Below the pieces are notes generated by a model. It was given only the letters and a program-made list of their open reading frames with translations, was not told the origin of the DNA and ran no database searches. Source: Tachypleus tridentatus (Eukaryota; Arthropoda; Merostomata; Xiphosura; Limulidae). From it: a DNA stretch of 64,000 bases. The stretch covers positions 47,114,782 to 47,178,781 of the forward strand of contig NC_134833.1 in the NCBI RefSeq assembly GCF_004210375.1. The letters are read 5' to 3'. Every line of letters begins with the position of its first letter. The first letter of the stretch is position 1. Shown piece by piece: positions 1 to 12,582 of this stretch. A program made the position numbers and the translations under genes.

Positions 1-1760
1 TAAAGGCAGCATGAAAGTAAAATATGATGATTGTGATTTGAGTGTCACAAAAGCAACACACTGGCGGATCAGTCTCACATAAATTAAAACAATGAGTAAA
101 AGCTGTGACTAATGTGTACCCTATACAAGACAATTTCCTCCGATTGATTCCTACAGAAACTAGACGACCACAAAACAACAGGTTTAATCTAGAAAAGTTT
201 ATTATAAAGCTGCTCACCCAAAGTCAAGTGTTAACTGGTACAAAGCTGGACCTTAATCACTAAAACAACAGTAGATTTGATCTGTAAAAGCTTAATGTGA
301 AGTTTCCTACCCCAAGTCAACTGCCAACTGGCATAAAGCTCAACCTTAATCACAGGACCAAATTACGTATATGGAACAGACACTTCTGAGACAGCACAAA
401 TGTGAGCAAGCTCATTCCCACAAATATCACCATGGCCACTAATCCAGAAAAGCCGGAAAGAGACAGAAGATAATAAAAATTGAACTGGTCGTTTCTGAAT
501 GCCAAAGAGAACAGGATGAGAACTTACACTGATTAATACCAAGGCCAGTAGAGAGCTAAGAGAGACAGTGCAGATAGTACAGTTAGTGTATTACTTAGCT
601 TTTACATGATTCAAGACAAGAGAAATGGTATAAAATTCATCCATGAATACAAAAACTTTAGAACATATCCTAAAAACAACCACAGAGTCACCTGATTTCG
701 AACCATCCATAATAAAGGGAACTTAAGAATGGTTCAAAAGATGCTCGGCAAAGAAAAGGCGGGACTTTCAATTAGGAGTATCTGCCTGCCTCACATTACT
801 CAAAGAAAGGTAACAAGTTGGGATGGTAAAATAGGATGGATCCTATTCAACCCGTTGTGTCTAGATACAAACACTAAAAAGAGAAATGGCAGACCATCTA
901 TACCAAAAGATAATGGCAAAATAGGAAGGAAGGCACAACCCCAGGCGGAATGCTGTGGCAAGGATCGAAGCTTTGTAGCATATTGTAAAGAAAGTTACAA
1001 AAGACAGAAATGAAGAGGGGTTCCTGGAGCTCAGTATGTAAACTCTAAACTAGCGAAGTGCGAAAGCCCTGTGCAAAACCAAAGTCCCAGATAGTGCATA
1101 GATTCCAACATCTTCAAGGCTGAGTGCCTGACAGAACTATAGATCTTAGACCCATAGTCCAGCTTAGACTGTATGAAGGCATGATAGATCCTCAACACAT
1201 AATATTGGTTTGCTCCTGAAGAGGTAGAAGAGAGAGCAGAGAGAATGTTCAGTTCCCTTCATTACCCTAAGTAATGTTGCAGTCATAGACAAAACCTAAG
1301 AACGTCACCTCAGAAGAAGAGCAAGAGAGGAAGGAGAGAGATGGCACAGCATCTCATGGTAAATATCATTGGGTCTAACTGAGGTACTGCCACCAAACCA
1401 ATAAAGAGCAACATTACGTTCCATCAGTGTAAATTGGCGATTATAACATAGAGACGATCAACTCCGAAGGAAAGGAACGATTTGTTAGCCTGAGAAGTGA
1501 TGGCCAAGACGGCAGGAGAAGAAATAAAAATGCTGGAAAGGTGGAAAAACTGCTTTCCAAGAACATTAGCAATGCTCTGTACATCAGCAGCTTCCTGGCC
1601 AATAGAGAGCAAGATGGAAAGGGGGATAGAAATAATACTTCCCATAGACCTTCTGAATATTTTCCCAGATGATTTTAAAACTAGTAGTAGAAGAGGTTTC
1701 AGGGTGTACTTAATCCAAGATTCCCTCGAGCCACCACATTATTCCTAATGATATAACAGT
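1..1760 (-). pseudogene. RNase H-bearing LINE remnant (I/Jockey superfamily), copy 1
   Basis: Read on the minus strand from about 1,745 downwards, broken frames give the linker between endonuclease and reverse transcriptase (ADVQSIANVLGKQFF near 1,590), a short RT finger motif (YHEMLCHLS near 1,350), RT thumb-like sequence around 1,000-1,200, and an RNase H domain (DGSKSGDSV near 690, then YTISLVLNHVKAK near 610). The central RT palm is missing. The 3' end lies outside the window, so the tail cannot be seen. Stops and frameshifts are frequent, so it encodes no working enzyme. The same domains recur at 16.6-20.05 kb, 26.4-27.8 kb and 45.4-46.9 kb. RNase H downstream of RT is typical of I, R1 and Loa-type LINEs. 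The exact clade is uncertain. Confidence 0.72.
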
Positions 1761-1769
1761 ATTAAAATG

Positions 1770-3050
1770 GTCTGTACAATTTATACATTCTTACCTCTTA
1801 GAGTTCTCACATTTTTTCACATCCTATCAAAGTATTATAGTAACTTGAATATTTTTATAAACTCAATTCTTATATAAATCTTATTCTCTCAACATCATTA
1901 TTAAAGTCACCAAGATAATTTTCATAACTTCACATCCCTCATAATTGTCATGTTCTCACACATCTGGGCCCCAGTGGCACGTTAGAATGTCTACGAGCTT
2001 ATACTGTGATATCCATAGTGGGTAGAGCACAGATAACCTTTTGTGTAGTTAAGTGCTTCATAACAAACAACAAAAACAGTCACATCCTCCCACAATATTA
2101 AAGACCCCAGAAAAATATTTATAACATCTGTTGTATATTATTATACGAGTATTGAACTCAATAACACTTTTCACAAACTCTCTTCCTTTATAAAGTTCAC
2201 ATTCTAGTGTTGTAATTAATTCTCAAAGATTGTTATCATAGCATTTCCTCCTCAGAGATGTCATACTTTGTCACAACTTTCAACAACTTTAAGTCACAAA
2301 GACAACCTCTCTTCTCTCATAGTTGACAAGTTGTCTCAGTCCTCTCCCAGTCTTAAAATGACCTGAATAGCTATTACAACTATTCCTTTCTCACAGTTGT
2401 TACACCACGTCAGTTGCTCGAGGGGTTTGTCTACAGACTTACAACTACATTATTTTTTCTACAATTCTGAAATCACAAAGGCTTTTGTCACAACTTTTCC
2501 TCCCACATGGTTTACAGATTTTCTCATATCATACCATAATATAGAAGTCACGAAACCTGTTATTACAGTCTCTTATCTTCAGAATTGTCACAACGTTATT
2601 AAACTCAGATGAAGTGTTCTCACATCTCCCTCAGAGTTATCAAGTTTTCTTACATCTTACCAGAGTAGCAAATTCACTTGAACAATTGTCAACACCTACT
2701 TTCCCTTGCAGTTACCACACTCTCCTAAGTCCTACCTCAATATTAAAGCCATTGCAACAGTTTTAACAGACTCTCACCTCTCAGAGTTGTCACAACCTCT
2801 TATCCCTCAAAGTTATCAAACTCTCACAAATCCTACTGCAGTATTAAAATAACATGAATAGCTACCAAAAAATCGTTTCTCTCATATAAATCACATTGTC
2901 TCATATCCTACCATAGTATTAAGTTCACTAAAACATTAGTCACAAATATTGCTTTATTATAGTTCTGACATCCTACAAAATTATTTAAGTCAGTTGAGCA
3001 GTTGTCCTAGCATTTCCTCCCTCATAATTATTAAAGATCTTTACCGTCAA
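1770..3050. repeat. Degenerate satellite-like tandem repeat, unit about 70-90 bp
   Basis: A pyrimidine-rich module recurs with heavy drift: a core like 'tcctaccacagtattaaagt', a segment ending 'aacagttgtcac', and 'tttcctccctcagagttgtc'. Recognisable starts lie near 1,817, 1,888, 2,083, 2,335, 2,525, 2,730, 2,830, 2,897 and 2,970. Spacing is irregular because of indels and a SINE fragment at about 2,005-2,079. No reading frame spans the block. I do not recognise the family. Confidence 0.55.
2005..2079 (+). mobile_element. SINE-C tail fragment
   Basis: The stretch holds the SINE-C segment reading 'gtgggtagagcacagataa', then the tail 'gtgtagttaagtgctt' and an A/C-rich end. The tRNA-like head is missing. 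It sits inside the degenerate satellite and separates two of its units. Confidence 0.6.
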
Positions 3051-3118
3051 TGATTCGATCTCCCGTGGTGAACAAAACACAGATAATGTATCGTGTAGCT
3101 TTTCGCTAAAACAAATGA
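3049..3118 (+). mobile_element. SINE-C tail fragment
   Basis: A remnant of the B-box region ('gattcgatctcccgtggtg') is followed by the SINE-C body and an 'aaaacaaatg' tail. It is diverged and 5' truncated, and marks the right edge of the satellite-like block. Confidence 0.55.
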
Positions 3119-3152
3119 GGATAATACGATACACGTAGCTTTTAAACGAAAA

Positions 3153-3281
3153 ATGTGTTTATCTGTTTTTCTTATAGCAAAGCCACATAGGGCTATCTGC
3201 TCAGCCCACCGAGGGGAACCGAACCCCTGATTTTAGCGTTGTAAATCCGGAGACATACCGCTGTACTAGCGGGGGGCTTAA
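3153..3281 (-). mobile_element. SINE-B, tRNA-derived, nearly complete
   Basis: On the minus strand this begins with a tRNA-like head (CCGCTAGTACAGCGGTATG, an A-box-like segment), then a B box close to GGTTCGATTCC, then 'gctgagcagatagccctat' and a short A-rich tail. The B box shows Pol III ancestry. It should not be called as a tRNA gene: there is no credible anticodon arm and acceptor pairing, and the same sequence recurs at 20.3, 31.8, 41.1, 47.9 and 63.9 kb. Confidence 0.75.
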
Positions 3282-6200
3282 ACGAAAAATAATAATAAGA
3301 TTGAAGAAATTGCACTAATTTGCTTTTAACTAATATATAACTTTAGCTTTATCTATTTCTAACTAATCGCTGTTTCTCAACCTCGGTTGCTATCCAGTAA
3401 TTTAATTGTCTATAATTCAGCTTTGAAAACTTGTAGTCTAGTAATCTAAACATGCAATAAAAGTTATCTGTCTCTTATTTTTAACTGCGTAAACCAATGA
3501 TGTTTTTATCTAGTGAAGACTCAAAGACAAATATGAACAAAGCGATAAAATCTTAGATCGGTGATACGATATGTTTTTAGAAGAAAACATGGTTGTAGAG
3601 AACTTCTACCACAATTAGTTCTTTGAAAAGCTTCTTTTGACATTTTATGCGTCTTTTCAATGTTGGTTTTGCAGTATGGTAAGGTTTTATTTTTCCTGGA
3701 AGAAGATGGCATAGAATGGTTACGTATTTTTACATTTAAAAACATCAAGTTTCTTTTCGCGACAAAGCTTTTGTGTTAACCTGTGTTTATATTAAGATTC
3801 ATCGGAATAAATAACTGCTTGAACAGATAAACAATCAAAATAAAATGTACCAAATACATATATTGTTATAAATAAAAACAAGTCCAAACAAAAATTAAAA
3901 ATGCTGCACTAATCGAAAGCTTCGTTGTGGGATATACAATACACCCTAGATCTTGAAGGTGACTTTTGAAGTAGAATCTAAATTGAAGTGGGGATGCATC
4001 ATCTATTAGTCTTTAACCTTTGTTTGCCAATCTTACATGAGTAATAATAAAATAATGAAGGGCATAGAAATAGAAATTAGGAGAGCGATATGTGGTGATC
4101 AAGCCCACAAAGTCCCACATCTATATCACCCTTCACTGCCTACAGACAGTTGCGAGAAGGTGAATACTTTCCAAAGTAAAAAAGAATAAAATAAAATAAA
4201 TTATAATATGGTACTTAGAGATATGCAAGTCAAACTTATCTTCTGAAATTGGCATTCCATCCTCCGTTATGGTGGTAAGGCACTAATTACTAGTCCCGTA
4301 GACATGTTATACTAGTATAAAGGGTTAAAAACAGTTATCTAAACAAACTAGTATAACTCCCAACAGCCACCCATGAGATTCACTGTAAGTACTAGTTTTC
4401 AAAATAAACAAGCCTATATATGTAATAAGTTGTTTATTTGCACAAAGTAGCGTCAAGTTGTTTAAATGGCCTTATTAACAACTAAAACCACTTATTAGAA
4501 ACTTTCAGTAAAATTTCCGTGATTTTTACCTTTTATATTGATTTAATATATTCTTATATTTGTCACAGAATATTTTAATAATTTTATTCGGAGATTTTTT
4601 AGTAAATCTATTAAATATTAACCTTTTTATCAATATTTCAAGATGAATAATAAAATATTGTAATTTATTACAAATTTTACAAAATATCAATAATTATAAA
4701 GTTATAATGCTTATAACAGAATAGCATGATACATTACTATTAAAAAAGGGTAAACTATATATTGAAAAAGGACAATATTTTGACTGATATCAATATTTTT
4801 AATTTCAAAATCTAAATAATCTGTATCTACATTAGGTTTTGAAGTATTTTCAATTTCTAATTCTACTGAATAAATAGTGTTAATCAATTGATTTCAGGGT
4901 TATTTGTGCTAATTAAATAATCTATATATCTGTAAGTAAAAGCAAAAAACATCTGGGTTTATTTAATTTTCATTAAACCTATTTTCATAAAAATAAAAAA
5001 ATAAATTTGCAATACAAGTTAACTAGTTAGATCTCATTGGAACTCATATTACTTGTTTAAAAACCTGGTTATTAAAAAATATATAATTATTATAAATGCA
5101 GAAACATAATATATCTTTTGTGTTTTGGGAGCTAAATTTTCTTTGTTTCAGTACTATAAAAGGATAACAGGACTGTTCCATTGCCGAATTTACAACAAAA
5201 ATTAAATATTTTAAAGGAATTGTGGTGGATACTGTGATGAAATAAAATTTTTAAATATTCTTTACCTGTTCACAAGTTCTTAGATATTCTAAAATGGGTT
5301 GATTATTTTTTATTATCTAAAACTTATGTTTTTTCATTATTGAGACTTATATTATTAATTTTATCAAATTAAATATTAACTAATTTATTTAATAAAATGT
5401 TCGATTGTTTAATAATTCTTTTTATTGAACTAGAAATAAATATAAATGTAATCGGAGATTTATGTAGTTTAGAAATATCATATATAAAAAGTAAATCTAA
5501 ATATGAGTTTGGTTTACAATAAGTTTTTATAAGCTCTAATGAAATGATTAATTAATGTATCTTTAGATTGGTTAATGAGTTTAAATACTTATGTACTATT
5601 GATTTCTGTTATGATAATTAATGCTTAAAATGTTTTATAAATGAAACCAAAATTACAATTAGCTTTATCATTGGGAACTATAAGCTGTTTTTTCTTTAAA
5701 ATTCTTAAATCATATTTTTAACTGGAGAAATGATAAATCCTTATAATATTTATTTAATTTTAAATAACATAATTTAAATTTTATTTTTAAGTACATAAAA
5801 CTTCTATTTCAAAACTATCTAGGTGGATAAGATGTAAAATAGTTAAGTTTCAAAATATATTTATCAATATTGTGTTTAATATATTTTATTATATTCTGCT
5901 GATTACATTTTGTGAATATTCTTTACTTAGATCCTTTTTAAGTATTTTAAATAATAGTTAATTATAATTAACTTTTTAATTAATCAATTATAATTATAAT
6001 TTCCAAGTTATCAAAAATAATATGTTTAGGAAATGTGTCAATAAATAAATTATTTTCATACTCACAAGGTAAGTTATTAACTCCATTTACACTTATATTA
6101 GTTTAAAAGTCTTTTATTATTACATAATAGTGGGCCATTTGAAACTAAGGTTCAAGGAAAATATTATGTTTCATAGATTGATGAATAATTTTAGAAATCT

Positions 6201-6700
6201 GTAAGTCATTGAATACTTTATATTTAAAATTAATTACCAAATATAAATATTTAATTTGCAGTTTCTTTCTTCAAAACTTAATAAATCATTAACATTTATC
6301 GATATTCTATAACTGCTGAGTTTGTGCTTTGCGTGATCATTTCGAAAATCAAAATTTACGCACACTAACACTAGAATAATAATTACTACAAAATTCTGAA
6401 AAATCGACCCATATTAATTTATTTTTCCTTTACTTTTTACTTTCTTACTTTTATGAAAAGTAGCAATACCATTATCATTACTCAAATTCAAACCAGTATA
6501 TTTATTATAATCTTGGTTTAATCCCTGAGAATATGAAGATCTTAGTTTAATCCATTTAAGGATATAATGCTCTTAATTTCAAAATATAAGTGAAATTTTA
6601 TAAGCTTACCAAAGCTTTTCACTGGAAGTTCAGTGAAACCAAATCTTACACTGGAAAAACTGTATTCCAGTTTTTGTCACATTTATGGTGATACTTCATA
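3282..6700. other. AT-rich DNA with no recognisable gene
   Basis: The stretch is strikingly A/T-rich, most of all at 4,500-6,650. The only open frames are short and of biased composition, for example about 75 codons on the minus strand at 3,521-3,748, which match nothing I know. Short homopolymers and 'aataatt'-like runs are common, but I see no clear tandem unit or terminal inverted repeat. Confidence 0.6.
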
Positions 6701-6779
6701 AGAACTGGCAGTTCATGTGTGAATAATTTGTAATAATGTGCTCGACTGACATGTCACTGTTCCTAAAAGAGAGAACCCT

Positions 6780-7620
6780 CAAAGAGGTGGATGAGATGAA
6801 CAAGGTGACAGAACAGTATATGGAAATCTATTGAATGAGTATAACTGGCAAGTCCAGTTGAAGTTAAAATAAGTGGTAGTTGACCAAAAGTAGGAGTCCA
6901 CCAAAGGTGACAGTAAGTTAACTAACAAATGGAAGAAGAAATGCTGTATATGTTGTAAAATAGGGCATATTATAAAGTAGCGCAAATTCATCACTATCAA
7001 GCATAAACATATAAGGATAGAGCTACTTACAAAGATGGTGCTGGTAGAAACGACAAAAAGTGACTTTTGACTACATCGGATGCTGTGGTCAAAAGTAACA
7101 GAATACAAAAAACTCATAAGATTCACCACAAGAAGGAAATGCTATTTCTATGATTAATCTGTGCTCGACTTATGGTCAGCACAAGTTAGCAAATGAATCA
7201 ACAATACCAGTAGTGATCGGAGCAAATATCGAGTGATGCCATCAGGCAGAGGATGTGTTATAGACAAGAAAGTGAATGTCCTACGAGACACTGGTTGCAG
7301 CAGTAAAAACCAGTCTAGTATCTGATGGCCAGATGACAAGTGAGGTACATCTGGGTGTGCCAATTGATGTAATAATAAGAAAGTTTCCCACAACAATAAT
7401 AAAGATGGACACTCTATACTATTTTGGGAGACCATGAGACCATGTGTATGAAGCCACCCATCTGTAACTTGATGATTAAAAATATACCAGGCAACATATG
7501 TTTGGACGAATCAGACACAAAGAATATGGATGAAGCATCTGCATTCACTACTAGAGTGCAAGAAATGAAGAACAGCAAAATATCAAGCCCCTTCAAATAT
7601 CAAAAGGCTGCACATTGATT
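6780..7620 (+). pseudogene. Ty3/gypsy gag end and protease remnant
   Basis: Near 6,942-6,985 a frame reads CCICCKIGHIIK, a degenerate CCHC zinc knuckle of the kind at the end of gag. At about 7,236-7,300 another frame reads VNVLRDTGCSS, the retropepsin active-site region with the catalytic D-T-G at 7,287-7,295. Frames are interrupted throughout, so neither protein is made. Integrase and RT remains follow on the same strand, so this is the 5' part of pol in one degraded LTR retrotransposon. No 5' LTR was found. Confidence 0.65.
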
Positions 7621-7689
7621 ATAGGTTTTCAGAAGGAGGCACAGAAGAAAGACCATTAATTGCAAAAGTTTCGAGACAAAGCCATGTAG

Positions 7690-8910
7690 AAGTCGAGAAT
7701 GATAAAAGATAGAGAACTAGAAGGGAGTACTATACCAGATATGTCAAAAAGTTATACTAGAGAAGTTAAACAGATCATATTACTAAGAAAATATTTGAGA
7801 ATTGATCAAGTGATGAAATTGGCTCATGGGTCAATGTTGGGAGAACATCTAGGAACAAGAAGACGGCAGACAGAATCACCAGCAGCTTCCACTTGCCAGG
7901 GGTCATTCGAAATGTGAGCAGATTCCTAGGTCATGTGGCATCTGTCAAGGAACAATTACTAGAGAAAAGATGGCCAAAGAACCATTTGGTAAAATGCTCG
8001 TCGTAGAAGAATAATTCAGTAAAGTAGCTGTGGATATGATCATATCATCAGTACCTGTATCTGACAAGGACAATTGCTATACGCTGATTGTAGTTGACTA
8101 TGCATCACATTACCTACAAACCGTAGCATAACATTGCCAAAGATTGTGATGGTGAGAGTAGCTTAAGTCCCTATTGAAGTTTTAAGTGACAAAGGGACTC
8201 AGTTTACCTTATAACTGATGCAAGAAGTGTGCAGACTGATCAACACTAAATAGGTTCTTACCACTCTTTACAAATTATAGATGTAATGAGCTTTGTAAGT
8301 ATTAAAGAGCGCGTTGAAGAAGATATGCCAGAATAGACCACATGACGGGGAATGTACCTGTAGGCAGTATTATTTGCTTGCCAAGAAGTCTCAGAAGCGA
8401 GAACAGGGTTTTCATTATTTGAGTTAAAATACAGAAGAACAGTACGAGATTTAATGCAAATATTGAAAATACTTTATATAGGAGAAGAATAGACAGAAGT
8501 AATGAACATAAATCAGTGTATTTTATACCTCAGAAACCAACAAGAAGAGACCTGCAAACTCTCTCGAGATAGCGTTTTTGCAGCTCAATGCAGTCAGAAG
8601 CACTTTTATGACAAGAAAGTCGAGGACTGATGTTTCAAAGTTAAACAGAAGGTCTTAGTTCCTCTGCCCACAGAAAACAAGCTCACACTTTAGCGAATAG
8701 GAGCTTTTGAAGTATAAGAAGTTTTCAACAGAAAGGACTAAAGTGAAAGTGTATTGGAATACCGAGATCTATCACGACAGCCTATTGAAGAAGTTCTTCT
8801 GTAGAGAAGCTATTGAGGCAAAAATGGATGTTACAGGTATGATTGTTATAGATATAGAACCAAAAGCTGATAACTTTGTCATAGAAGACGAAACTTATTA
8901 TATCTAAAAT
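7690..8910 (+). pseudogene. Ty3/gypsy integrase remnant
   Basis: Around 8,000-8,110 the translation resembles the start of a gypsy integrase core (FSKVAVDMI then DNCYTLIVVDYASHY). The next catalytic block appears near 8,185 as LSDKGTQF. The C-terminal part ends in a HDSLLKKFF segment (8,770-8,800) like the 'vYHvNlLKkY' end of gypsy integrases. There are several frameshifts and stops. The position is unusual: it lies between protease and RT rather than after RNase H. Confidence 0.7.
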
Positions 8911-9540
8911 CAATGAGGGGAGAAGACATTCAAATACGTCAATATTAGTGAGGAGCTGACTAGCATGCAGAGAAAAAACTACGAAAGCTACTGTGCCAGT
9001 ATGCATATGTCTTCACAAATAGACCAGGCATGACAGATTTTGTGCAACACAAGATCAAAGCAACCAACAGGTAGGAATCCAGTCAAAGTCAAGTCTTACC
9101 AGATGTCCTACGCAATATGAGGCCTGATATATCAGGAAGTTGGAATCATTGAGCCTTCAAATTAAGCTATTCACCAATAATAATACCAGAAAAAAGGGTT
9201 CATCAAATTGTTTCTGCATAGACTTCTGGAAGCTGAGCCTTGTGAAAACGTTCAACCTGAGGACAACCCAAAGGCTATCACGAGAAAACTAGATGGGGCC
9301 AGGTTCTTTTCAAATATCAACGTCAATAAAACAAATTGGCAGATCCTGATGGAGATAGGTTCTATAGGAAAAACACCATTTATGACACCAGACAGATGTT
9401 ACCAGTTTAAGAGAATGTTGTTTGGGTTAATCAACACAGCAGCAATATTCAGCCTCGTGATAAACACCAACATCAAACATTATGTGGAAGGCATTCTGAC
9501 ACACGCAGCCTGATGAGAAGACCACCTGAATAAACTTAGA
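8911..9540 (+). pseudogene. Ty3/gypsy reverse transcriptase N-terminal remnant
   Basis: Directly after the integrase end the sequence reads like the N-terminal lead of gypsy RT (VNISEELTSMQRKN near 8,940; MTDFVQHKIKATN near 9,030; VGIIEPSN near 9,140). It then has a catalytic-palm entry (GARFFSNINVNK near 9,300, the usual Asp changed to Asn) and CYQFKRMLFGLINTAA near 9,400-9,440. Homology stops near 9,540 before the second catalytic block. I see no RNase H. The pieces lie in two or three frames. Truncated and inactive. Confidence 0.75.
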
Positions 9541-9784
9541 TAGCTTTCAAGATGCGTTATGATAGCAAGTTTGACCATAAGATCATCTAGTTACATTTTT
9601 TTATGTTTCGAGTTCGATTTATGAAGCTTCAATGTGCAAATATTAGTGAGGATTACCATTCTTTCTTAATATCTGTGTAATTGTAACATAACGTATTTTT
9701 TGTAATTAGTTAATTTGATAAAATGTTCATTATTGCATATTTACAAGTTAATTTTGTATTATTTGTAATATTCTTGTTCTTTTG

Positions 9785-10183
9785 GGTTGAGGAATAATTC
9801 ATGAGCGTTTTTTCAAGTTAAAAAATATATTCATAAATGAAACGCTTTCGCAAATTATTTCATGTCATTTGGTAGATAATTTTTTGCTCTAATAGATGGT
9901 GTGTTTGATTTTCATGTCTTTAATTTTTGCTTTCATTTTCAGCTCATTAAATGGAATGTCAAGTGGACAAAATCGAGCGTTTTCGACACCATCTGCTTTT
10001 CGCATTTAATTTCTTGCAATTTCGTTTAAAACAGTGCATACTATATACCTAGGTATTACATGAAATAAAATATCATAATAAATGTTTTGGGTGTAATGTG
10101 TTCATGCATTGAAGTATTGTATAGTCTTGCATGTAATGCTTGAATGAAATTATTTAAAAACGCTCACGAATTATTCCTCAACC
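9785..10183. mobile_element. 399-bp MITE-like element with 27-bp terminal inverted repeats
   Basis: The left end reads 'ggttgaggaataattcatga' and continues 'gcgttttt'. The right end is its reverse complement with one difference, an A/G near the middle. The interior has no coding capacity. No unambiguous target-site duplication is visible, so the superfamily is undecided. It lies just 3' of the gypsy RT fragment. Confidence 0.65.
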
Positions 10184-12582
10184 TAATATACATCTATTCA
10201 TATTGTAATTTGATTTATTTTTTAAAAGAGATCTCGTACGTTATTGTATTTTTAGTAACTGTCATTGTAATACCTGACTATTTTTTCTAAGTGTTGTGCA
10301 CGTCTGTCATGAAGATGAGTATAATGTAAAGTTAAGGAGAGACATAGCTCAGATAGGTGAATATTCCATATTTTTCAATATCGATTTACATGTTTCATAT
10401 ACAGATGTATTTGGATATGTGCATTTGATTATAATACGATCGGTTCGTACATGTGACTAACAAGTTATACTCTCCTAGTTATGCACTACTATAGGTCATT
10501 CCCATCAAACATTATTAAACTCTCTCACTGAAGTTCCTATGAAGAGGTATGTTGTTTACTATCATCTAGTTTCTTTAGTGAGGTCAAATGTTTATGTGTT
10601 AAACAATAACTGAGGGCACTGCCATCCCTATCTTAGCCCATGGAATGACCAAGTAATGAGGGTAGCCAGTGCACTGTACAATAGTGGATTATCTAAATTG
10701 GAAATCCTCCAGGATTTGATCACATTTTGATCTAACTTAGTGCTTTAACGTAGAGCAGTATTATTCGACGTCTTAGTATCCTTATCGTATTTAACTTGTT
10801 GGTGTGTAAATTAATGTTGCTTTATTCAAGACTGTTCAACTCAGTAAAATCGGGAATTCGGTTTTATTTTGCAGAATTGTTTATGTCACTCCTCCTCCTC
10901 TTGTGTTTACCATTCTTACCTGTAAGGTAAATATTGTACATGAAAATATATTTCCATTTGATCTTAAGAAACATTGCTGGTACTCATTTGCAGCCATGTA
11001 AAAGATCAAACACATTATAATGTGCTTGGAAAAATGTGCGACAGTGCTTCAACATGAAAATTAAGACGAAGTAGGAAAGGGAGGAGTGTGACGAAAGAGA
11101 GATCACAGATATCACGGTCTGAAACACCGAATTACTTTCATCATTGTTCTCAAACAATTGGATAAAAGTGAATTACATTTAAAATTATGACTATGAACTG
11201 AACATATATAATGTGTAAATTCTTAGTGTTGACCTTTCACTAAACCACCACTAGTTTTATTTGTGCTAATGATCGACACAATAATTAATACATGGAAATA
11301 TTATTTTCTCACTGAAAAAAAATCACGAAAGAGAAAAGTGGAATTTTAAGTAAACGCTTAAGTAAACTTCACCTACATTTATATTTCAGCACAATTGTAA
11401 AGTTATAATAAACGTTTTAAGAATATTAAGAATGACCAAAATGTTAAGACAATGAGAGTAATAGACTAGTGGTTCAGAGAAAGCTTTAAAATATTTCCTA
11501 AAATATTAAATACATTTAAAGTGTTAAATAATATAATCCATCAACATGAACAATTAATATTATATTTCTAAATAATAATAACTTAGTACCTCCCAGACTG
11601 TTATATGGAACAAATATTTGTTTCCAAAATAGCAGTTAATTAATTAAATATATTTCGGTTTTTGTTGCTATGTGTAAAAAACAATGCCTGCTAATTGAAT
11701 TCTTTTAATGAGTCAAGTACATTTATACATATTTATTTTGTCATATTAACACAGTGTTTACGATATATCGATAATATATAATATAATACTTAATAGTTTA
11801 TTTTAGTTATTTGACCGACCAATAAAAGTTATTTTATTTTTTCTTATTATTTTGAATGTTGGTAATAAGAAACAACCATGAGTGATTTGAACGAAGAATA
11901 AAATTTAAAATCCTAATGCAACCAAGTATATACAACTTAAAGAAATAAAACGTTATATGATTCAACGTCATTCTGTGACAGTTCTTTTACAGAGGGCTTA
12001 GAACTTCTTTTCAGAAGTAGTTGACGACTGAATCATGGATTATTTTCGAAAGCAGATTCGTTGTACATTATTAAAGCATGACTGCGTTTTAAGAAGATAC
12101 TCTTGAGCTCGTCAAGTAGAAAAACATTTCAGACAGAGATATCCACGTACAGAGTTACATAGACATTCACTTTAAGTAGACAAATTAAGAGTCGAAACGT
12201 ATCTTCCCTTGTAACGCAAGTTACCCTAAAGCGCTGAATTGAATTAAAAAATTGGGCTAATCGGACGGGAAATTGGATTTGGGCTTTACTCGTTAAAAGC
12301 ATTCGAACTTCTTTAATTTGGAGAAACAGCAGTAATGACTTGGAAGCTAATGTGACAGATGGAAGACCTAATGAATGGAAATATGATAGACAACGTTTTC
12401 ATTTTAACAGATAACACAAATTTGCTTTTGTCTCCATACCTTTCACAGAATTTGACAAAATAAAAATGATTATTTCGAATTTCAACAGCATTTAATAAAT
12501 ATGTTTAGGAATAAGATACAAAATTATTTTTTAAATAAATCTAGTTGTTTCAGATATTTTTAATCATATTTTCTTCTTATCA
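10184..12582. other. Unassigned DNA, with a possible LTR boundary at 11,074-11,090
   Basis: No gene is visible. At 11,074-11,087 a purine run 'aggaaagggaggag' is followed at once by 'tgtgacgaaag'. A polypurine tract next to TGT is what the start of a gypsy 3' LTR looks like, and it lies downstream of the 6.8-9.5 kb pol on the same strand. I could not find a matching 5' LTR, so this is only a suggestion. Confidence 0.3.

Noticed and set aside
1497-1748. 83-codon plus-strand frame
   Set aside because: Opposite strand of the LINE linker region, which has clear homology to other copies on the minus strand.
1770-3050. Regularly spaced similar segments considered as a CRISPR array
   Set aside because: Repeats are not conserved, spacing is irregular, and the DNA is plainly animal nuclear sequence with SINEs and LINEs.
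3521-3748. 75-codon minus-strand frame
   Set aside because: No motif, no second copy, no supporting context; length expected by chance.
6779-7435. Minus-strand frames of 116 and 93 codons
   Set aside because: They lie opposite the gypsy gag and protease remains, which have recognisable motifs on the plus strand.
6780-9540. Endogenous retrovirus with env
   Set aside because: No env-like frame with signal peptide and membrane segment was found downstream; only gypsy-type pol parts are supported.
9785-10183. Inverted repeat read as a transcription terminator or hairpin RNA
   Set aside because: Arms are 340 bp apart and the outer ends are sharp, which fits transposon termini better.
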